Below, piece by piece: positions 49,901 to 58,900 of a stretch of 64,000 nucleotides of DNA. Every line of letters begins with the position of its first letter. Positions within the stretch are counted from its first letter, which is position 1. The stretch is from Camellia lanceoleosa (Eukaryota > Streptophyta > Magnoliopsida > Ericales > Theaceae), in assembly GCA_025200525.1 (NCBI GenBank), contig CM045762.1, forward strand, positions 85,578,117-85,642,116, written 5' to 3'. The notes under the pieces were generated by a model, which searched no databases, was not told the origin of the DNA, and saw nothing but the letters and a program-made list of their open reading frames with translations. Position numbers and translations under genes: made by a program.

Positions 49901-52900
49901 CAAAAGCTCACTTTTCCGAGTTTTAGGAGGACTTTGGCCACTGGTGTCTGGCCATATTGTGAAACCTGGATTTGGTTCTGATCTTAATAAGGAGATTTTC
50001 TATGTGCCACAACGACCATATACAGCAGTAGGAACTCTTCGTGACCAGTTAATCTATCCCCTTACTGCAGATCAAGAGGCTGAGCCACTGACACACAGTG
50101 AAATGGTTGAACTGTTGAAAAATGTAAGAAATTTAGCCGTGTCATTTTCACTTAGTCTCTCTTGCCATGGTACTCAGTCATCTCTTGACTCTTAAAGAAA
50201 TCATAAATTCAACTTGGATTGACTTTTAGTGGAAAATTTTTGTCATTTTACTAGGTTGATCTTGAGTACTTATTAGATCGTTACCTATCTGAAAAAGAGA
50301 TAAATTGGGTGATGAACTATCTTTGGGAGAACAACAAAGATTGGGAATGACCAGACTCTTTTACCATAAGCCCAAATTTGCTATTATTGATGAATGCACT
50401 GGTGCCGTGACAACTGACATGGAGGAGCGCTTCTATGCCAAGGTCAGAGCAATGGAACCATCTTGCATCACCATATCCCATCGCCCTGTACTAGCGGCAT
50501 TTCATGATGTGGTTCTGTCCTTGGATGGTGAAGGAGGCTGGCAGGTTTATTACAAGAGGTTAGATTTTTGGGTTGGTGATTCAAATTGTCCACGTTTATT
50601 CATTGTATGAACTACTAATATTTGTTTTTATAACACTGTTCTGGAATCTTCAGGGAGGACTCTGCAGTTCTTGGTGAAGCTGGGGTCAATATGATGAAAC
50701 CTTCTGAAACAGAACGCCAAAGTGATGCTATGGCAGTTCAACGTGCATTTGCCAGTGCAAAAAAGGTATTGTGCATAAGAAAGGGCTAAAAAATCACACA
50801 TTCTTTTATTATGGAATTGCTTTTTTCTTTTCTTTTTATTTTATTTTATTGGATCTAACTTTGAATTTTCAAATTTTTGTTGTTACCTTATATCTAGGAT
50901 TCTTCAATCTCAAATTCAAAGTCACAATCATATGTTTCGAAGCTAATAGCAGCATCCCCCCCTGTGAATCATGATGTTCCATTGCCCCTAGTTCCACAAC
51001 TCCAAACTGCTCCAAGGTTATTGCCGTTGAGAGTAGCTGCCATGTTTAAAATACTGGTGAGTGCCTTTAGCTGCAAGAACACATCTCTCTCTCTCTCTAC
51101 TGTAATATTTTTTAAAGTTCTCGTCTGGACTTTATGCAATGATTTATTAGCCCCAGACCTTGCATTCACCCTCACCTTCCATAAATGTTCAAGGTACTTG
51201 TGTTCATATGCATTCTGCTTAAAATTTGAATGTTTTGCGGTGATGTTTGTTGGTGTCAGTTCTGGATTTGTGATGCGAGAGCTGCGACCTCAAAAGCATT
51301 GATTCCACTATGCTTTCTTGGCTTAATACATGTCACAGCTGTTGCTTGTTTGTCTCTGGATGTCTCTCTGTTGTCCCCATAGGAATGCTACATTTTACTG
51401 GTGATTTTCAAATTTATGAGATCTTGTGGTTGTCTCACGTCATTGATAGAAGGCATTAGACTGCCCTGGGAACCTGAGATTAGTTGATAAAGCACTGCGA
51501 GCATAATTGTAGGGTCAGTGATGCATACAAAGTGGTGGATGGTGATGATTTATATAACTGATGTTGGTAATGATGCTGGCTGGTATGAGGTTGACTAAGA
51601 ATTTGTAAAAGATCCTTTAGTTACTGGTCATTATAAGCCACTGATTGCTGATCAATATGAGTGTTCCATTTTTTCCCTTTCTGAAATAATTAAATCTAAT
51701 AATGTTTGTTATTCAATTAAGTGGAGGCTTTTGTTTTTCAATTAAGTTAATTTAGTTACCTTTGTTTCTTATGCTAGGCTGAACTAGTGAGGAGTTAAAA
51801 ACATATCATAGCACTTGAAAAAACCAAACAGGGTTCAGCTATCTGTAATTTTATTTTATTCTTTTCCAGCTTGATTTCTTAGCAACATAAGAATAATTTG
51901 TTGTTTTCTGGAAATTATGAACCAAGTACTGCATTGTTTGCCTAGTACTCGATCTGTGCCATTTTGTATTGAACTGTTAAGAAACAAGGATTAAAATCAA
52001 AATTCAAAGTATTTCTCAAAACAAAGTTGTGTCCATCTAAGCATGCTGTAAAATGGTTGAAATATAACAGTTCTGAAAATTTTTGTTTGTCTTATCATCT
52101 AAGATGGAGGACATTAAGAGGCTATATTCATTTATCCAAATAATAAAAAGGGAGTAGCCTGTTGGGGAAATTGAAAGCTAACAATGCAACAAATATTTTA
52201 GTCAGTATATCTTTACTTATTAATATACTTCACTACTCTGATAACAAAAGAGGGGGGGGGGGGGGGGGGGGGCTTTACTGCTCTTTATTTGAATTTATAA
52301 ATATTTCATTGTTTCCATTACTTATCTGAAATGTTGACATATCTGAGCCAAATGAAAACTGCATTCTTACACAAAGTTTTGATCTTTGCTTGCTGGTCGT
52401 TCTTAGGTACCCACAGTGCTTGATAAGCAGGGAGCACAACTCCTTGCAGTTGCTGTACTTGTGATTTCGAGAACTTGGATATCAGATCGCATTGCCTCTT
52501 TAAATGGTATTCTTTTCTTTTTTATTTTCCTAAATTAATTAAACTTTATGATGTTCTTGGAAATTGAAAAGCTTTTGTGATTTAAATGCGTTGGTTTTTT
52601 CAGGGACGACTGTAAAGTATGTTTTAGAGCAAGATAAGGCAGCCTTCACTCGGTTGATTGGTGTTAGTATTCTTCAGAGTGCTGCATCTTCTTTTGTTGC
52701 ACCTTCTTTGAGGTAAACTATACATTGAATGTTTTCTTAATTTCCAACCAAATTACTTCACTTAATACTCACAAAAATGAAGTACAAAAACCTTCTAAAG
52801 ACTCCATGAGAATTCCTATATTACTAAAGATGTTTTGCTAATGGGAATTCATTAATTGCTACTTTTCAACTAAAACTTGTGATTGCATCATTGCATGGCA

Positions 52901-55900
52901 TCAGTATGAGTCTTTTTTAGTCTTGAGAATGTGAATGAATTGTACGGGCATGTTCAGATCTGTTATGGAAAACTTTTTTATTTTTAATGGGTTCAGTTGT
53001 TGAATTGGCTTATGTAATAGATTGTTTTTAAGAACACTCTGATCATCTAACATCAATGAACAAACTGGAGCTGAAGATCATTACTGATCTTTAGTTTTTT
53101 GTCACATAATGCAGGACTTCATCTCAATGCCAATTGTTTATTATTTAATTTATTATTTCTTGTTTCATAGGCACTTGACAGCCAAGCTTGCCCTCGGATG
53201 GAGGATTCGACTGACACAACATTTACTAAAGAACTACTTGAGAAATAATGCATATTACAAGGTAATCAAATAGGAATCCCTTGTCCAATTAATTTGACTC
53301 AGTTTGAACTTAGATTTGGATCATTTTCTTTGCTTGGAATTTGTCGTAGAATATGCTTCCATGGGATTTATAGTTTTTTTTATCTTTTTATACTTTTTGA
53401 AGAATTTTTTCAAAGCATAGAGTACTCGCAACAAACTATCTTGTGCATGTGCATAGATTTTAATTGTAATCTGAATTCCAGAAACGTTTTGGCTTCTGCT
53501 TTAATGCTGTATGATCTGTTTGTTGCTCCTAAAAACTTAGGCTGCCAAACATCTAAAATGTTGTCAAACCAATGGAAAATCTACATTTTTGTAGGTATTC
53601 CAGATGTCAAGCATGAATATCGATGCAGATCAGAGAATAACTCAAGATCTGGAGAAGTTAACCGGTGACTTGTCAGGGCTGGTTACTGGAATGGTAAAGC
53701 CAACTGTTGACATTTTATGGTGAGTGTGTGCAATTATAATTGAGTCTATTCTCGTTTTGGGTGGTGAGCCAGCACTTGCCATGGCTTCATTAGAAGATGT
53801 TGATATGGGGAAATATGAATACATTTTCTTGATCCCTTCAATAATCTAAATTAATGCTGCAATTCCTTAGGTTCACCTGGAGAATGAAGCTGCTGACTGG
53901 AAGGAGGGGAGTTGCTATTTTATATGCTTATATGTTACTGGGTCTTGGTTTTCTAAGGAGCGTTGCTCCTGATTTTGGTGATCTGGCAAGTCGAGAGCAA
54001 CAACTTGAAGGAACCTTTAGGTCATTTTGTTTTATTTACTGCTACTTTTTTTTTTTTTTTTATTGCTGATTTAGAGCTATGTTGCTGAGAACATCAATCT
54101 GACAGTATATCATGCATTAATTAGGTTCATGCACGAGAGATTGCGTACCCATGCTGAATCTATTGCTTTCTTTGGGGGTGGTGCTCGGGAAAGAGCGGTA
54201 AGATTCTTGAATGTTACAATATTATATATGTTTCAAATTTAGATCGTGAAATAATGTTCATGAGTTACCACTTCTGTTTTTATATATATTGTTTGATATT
54301 TCTGGCAAGCATTCTTGAATGCCTAATTTCTGTTGTTTAAACATATTTGTGTATATTTGTGGCCATTACCATATAATAATGTTGACAAATTTATTATGTA
54401 CTAACTAGACAGCACGCCGGTGCATGTTTGTAGCAAATTTGACTTGAAATCAGAGCTTGAATATTCATTTCAGAAATCAAAGTTCCTTCAAAAGGAGGAA
54501 AGGGAATTCTGATAAATCTTTGCATTACTGGGTCGCTATCAATCAAAGTAAATTTAGATACCCAGTGAAGGTTATGGTTGGGTTGGGTGCACTACATGCT
54601 GCATGAGATGTTTGGCTTGTTTCCTAAATTGAATCTACCTTCTTAGTTGAGGCTGTTTAATATATATACATACACACAAATGTATTTATATAAATATATA
54701 TGTATATATGCATAATTCTGTACACTATTATATGAGACAAATATATAAATTTTGATTGATTGAGCTGAATTTCTATATTACGAATTGCATAACTTGGAAG
54801 ATGAAGCTTAAAAACATATATCTGCAATTGATTCTCTTGTTTTTTTTATTTCTCCTTTCCAACTAAGTTTTCTGTTTTTGTATTAAGCAGACCATCTCCA
54901 TGGCAGTGCAAACAACACCAATTTTTATTTTTTTTTAAAGAAAAGAAATTAAATGATTAAACATGGGTCTGTGATGCTTTGAGGGTCTCCAACATAATTA
55001 AATCTAGGATGCTAGTATGTATCAAGAACTTAAGCTCAACCCATTTGGGGAGGAAAGGAAAGATACCCTTTTCTCTATTACTTTGCCTCATTCAAAGAAG
55101 ATACAAGTAAGTTCTAAAATTAAGAAAGAAAACTGACTTTTGGATAATGCAAAACAAGTCTCAGGATATTGTCACTTTTTAAGATAGAATTCACTTGTCA
55201 TAAAATTTCATGAATCTAAAATCTTCTGGTGGTGCTCTTTGTGACAAGCAGATGGTTGAATCAAGATTTGAGGACCTTCTTGATCACTCTAAGTTACTTC
55301 TTCAGAAGAAATGGCTATTTGGTACACTTGATGACTTCATCACAAAGCAGCTCCCACATAATGTTACTTGGGCTTTGAGCTTGTTATATGCTATGGAACA
55401 CAAGGGGGATCGGGCCTTGACTTCCACTCAAGGTTACTTTAAGTAGATAATATTTTGTTGAACTGGAGCAATAATATTGTATTTCTTAACAAAATGAAGT
55501 TTACCTGTTTTGTACTTCATTTTTTTTCAGGTGAACTGGCTCATGCACTGCGTTTCTTAGCATCTGTTGTATCTCAAAGCTTTTTGACGTTTGGTGACAT
55601 TCTTGAACTGCATAGGAAGTACCTCGAGCTCTCTGGAGGTATTAATCGAATTTTTGAGCTGGAAGAGCTTCTAGATGTTGCTCAAAAAGGTGCGTCTCTT
55701 GTCTCTTCTATTTTTTAGCCTGGATGTTTTCCATAATGTAACTTATTTTTCAAGTTTTTTGAATTGAAGTTAGATCTCTTTAAATTCTATTTTTATGTTT
55801 TTTGGCATCTTTTTAGAGTTTCTGGTGAATTTATATTGGACCACAAGTAATATTACCTCTTACACCAGGGTTCTTTAGACAAAAGATTCGTCTTTCTATT

Positions 55901-58900
55901 TTTCATACAATGGGGCATTTCACTTGCATGTTAGGCCAATAGAATCTTATTCAGAAAATTGTTCGGCATGCCTTTTTTTCAAGTAAAAGAAAATAACTTT
56001 TTATGACTCCACAAGCGTGTAATTCCTGAAAGGCAATATTGATTTTTGATGAAAATTTTATTTGTGTTTTTTTGTCACTATCAGTTGCCTTGCTGATAAC
56101 AACCCTTGCTTTTTCTATCAGTTGTTTCGTTGAATCCATCTTATTTTTTTCTTGATAAAGTTACTTGAGAATGATGCATTCCTGCTGACAAAATCGGTGC
56201 TCGTGCAGATAATCCTGTTGCTCTCATTGAATCACCGACTAAGTTGACAGAATCTCAATCTAATGATCTCATTTCCTTCTCCAAAGTGGATATTATTAGC
56301 CCATCTCAGAAACTGTTGGCTAGGAAGTTGACCTGTGACATACTACCAGGGAAAAGCCTGCTTGTTACTGGTTAGTGTAATATTCTTTGTCGATCTTTTA
56401 ATGTAAATACAAATCTGACGAGTCTGCAATTTTGAAGGTCCAAATGGAAGTGGAAAAAGTTCTATCTTCAGAGTCCTTAGAAGTCTTTGGCCCATTGTAA
56501 GAGGAAGACTTGTTAAACCGCACCAACAGCTCAATGAGGATACTGGATACAGCTGTGGTGTCTTTTATATACCGCAGCGACCTTATACATGCTTGGGAAC
56601 CCTAAGGGATCAAGTCATATATCCACTCTCCCTTGAGGAAGCAGAGCAAAGGACATTACCTTCGTATAGAGAAGGTTAGTTGGTATAAATATCTAGTCAT
56701 TACATTCAAGGTTGTTAAAATCGGGATCCTAAGTTGGATCGTTGGAGGTGTTTATAGGATCAGATCGTAGAATTGAATCAAGGATCGTAAGATTCTACTA
56801 AAAAAGACAAATTACGTAATAATTTAATTTAAATAAACATTTCTTAAAAAGTATACACAAAATGAGCTTATATTCTATTAAAAAGAAGTGAAGATATTGT
56901 GAAATGCTCTGTCATTATAATCTTATGATTCGCTATTTGATTCGTATTTTTTGCAAAATCGATACGAATCTATGAGTGAATCTATTTTAGAAGTGAATCT
57001 GCGATTCACAATCAATTCACGATTCGATTCATGCAATTTTTGAAATTATTGTGTCTGGCATATTTTCGACTCTTTTTTCTCCATCTTTTTAGTGAAAATT
57101 CTAATAGCGGTTAATACCAAAATAAGCAACATATATACATGATTTGTTGTTATTTTAGTGATCATGGAGTTTTTAATAGGATCTAATTAGATTTAGTCAG
57201 ACCCAACATATTTTTAACATTTCTTCTCATTTTTTTCCCCTTTAAAAAATTATAATATATCTTCTAAAGATGTTTAAGATTAAAGTTAGAATATGAATTA
57301 TCTATTGTTGTTTTATTAAATTGAATATAATTAAATATTATATGTGTGAGGTCAGTTATACATTTTAAAATGTTTTAGGCTTTAAAGTAAAAGATTCTAA
57401 ATAATTATTTCTTATTACTTGCTCATTGTTACTTAGAAAAGTATATATGCTTATTGTCCAAATATTAATATATCGTTGTTAATTATTGTTACTTTGTTAA
57501 TTGTTGTTACTTTAGAAATTGATAGTTTATCTATTTGGTTATTATCTTTATTAAGAATGGTTTATAAGAAATATCTATAAAAAAAAAAAACATAAGATGG
57601 TGATCTTACATAGGAACCTTTTGTTAACTTCTTACCTATTGAACTACGTGATTAACATTCAAAATAACATTTGCATTTATTAAGTCTAAATATTTCATAT
57701 TCATAAGATATATTTAACATATAAATGTGTAGATATATGTTTTTAAGTAATTTAAAAAAGCTGATCATGATTCGATTTGATTCGCGATTTGGTACAAGGC
57801 TATTTCGATTCATGATACGAATCCCGATTTGATAACTATGGTGAAAAGTATAATACTCCATCAAAAAAGAAGGTGAAGAAGAAGAATTCTAGAACAAAAT
57901 ACTTTACAATCTACAATAATGCATAGAAAGTGAAGAAAAAATATTTAACAAAGATGGATATGAAAATAGATTAAGAATTCAAAAGAGTGGCTTAACCGAA
58001 AGATAAGGTTTGTCGTTAGAATCCCTGGTGGAGCGGATTTGAGTCACAAAAATAATGTCTCCAAAAATTGGGATAAAGTTTCAATCATCTTGCCATTCTC
58101 AGACTCTGCTAAAGCTAAGTTAGTTTTTCGGACTAGTTAGTTTTCTTAAATTGCCGCAATATTTAAATGTTTGTTCATTGGTTTGTTTTTCTTAGTCTAT
58201 TTGATTCAATACTACTCAATTTTTATTATTTATTTTGACCACATAAATTGGCATTTAGACAACAAATATAAAATTTACAATAAAATATGTTATACAATAC
58301 AAAACAAGGCTTGTAAATTGGATTGAATAGGATCAGATTCGGATCAGGATTCCACGATCCGGATCAAAAGATCCTACCTAGAAGGAATTTCTTACAAGAT
58401 CTGGATCGATTGTGTCCAAATGGATTGTAAGATCCAAATCGGGATTTTGATAACCATGATTACATTAGTCTAGTTACCTAGTGGCAGTGGCAGCTCTAGA
58501 AATATTAATTAGGGTATTCATTCAAAAACTTGATTAAAATTTATGCCAAAGAAAAGAAAAAGAAAAAAAATCAGACTTGTCAATCTATCATCCATTTTCA
58601 ATAGTTTCTTAATTTAAACTTCTTGAATAACAAACAAAGAAGAAATTTTAACATATTGTTACTATTATTTCAGCAAAAAATAATAATAAGAAATACATGG
58701 GAGCTTGAAATCATTTTTTTTTTTTTTTTTTTTCAATCTGTATTTATCAAGATATTTTGTTTTTGTAAGGATGGTACTAAATGCATTTTGAGTATTGTTC
58801 ATATTACATCAACTTTAAATATATATACCATACACTTCATTCTATAGACAATTTTTTTTTTTTTAAAAGTTATTGTGAGTTGTAGGATGGGTGTGCAATG

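Noticed and set aside
50255..50558. Extra intron explaining the exon 9 frame break
   Set aside because: No donor/acceptor pair near 50306 restores the frame without removing conserved signature residues.
53294..53668. 124-residue ORF overlapping ABCD1 exon 15
   Set aside because: It reads intron 14 and exon 15 in another frame. The exon's own frame gives the conserved protein.
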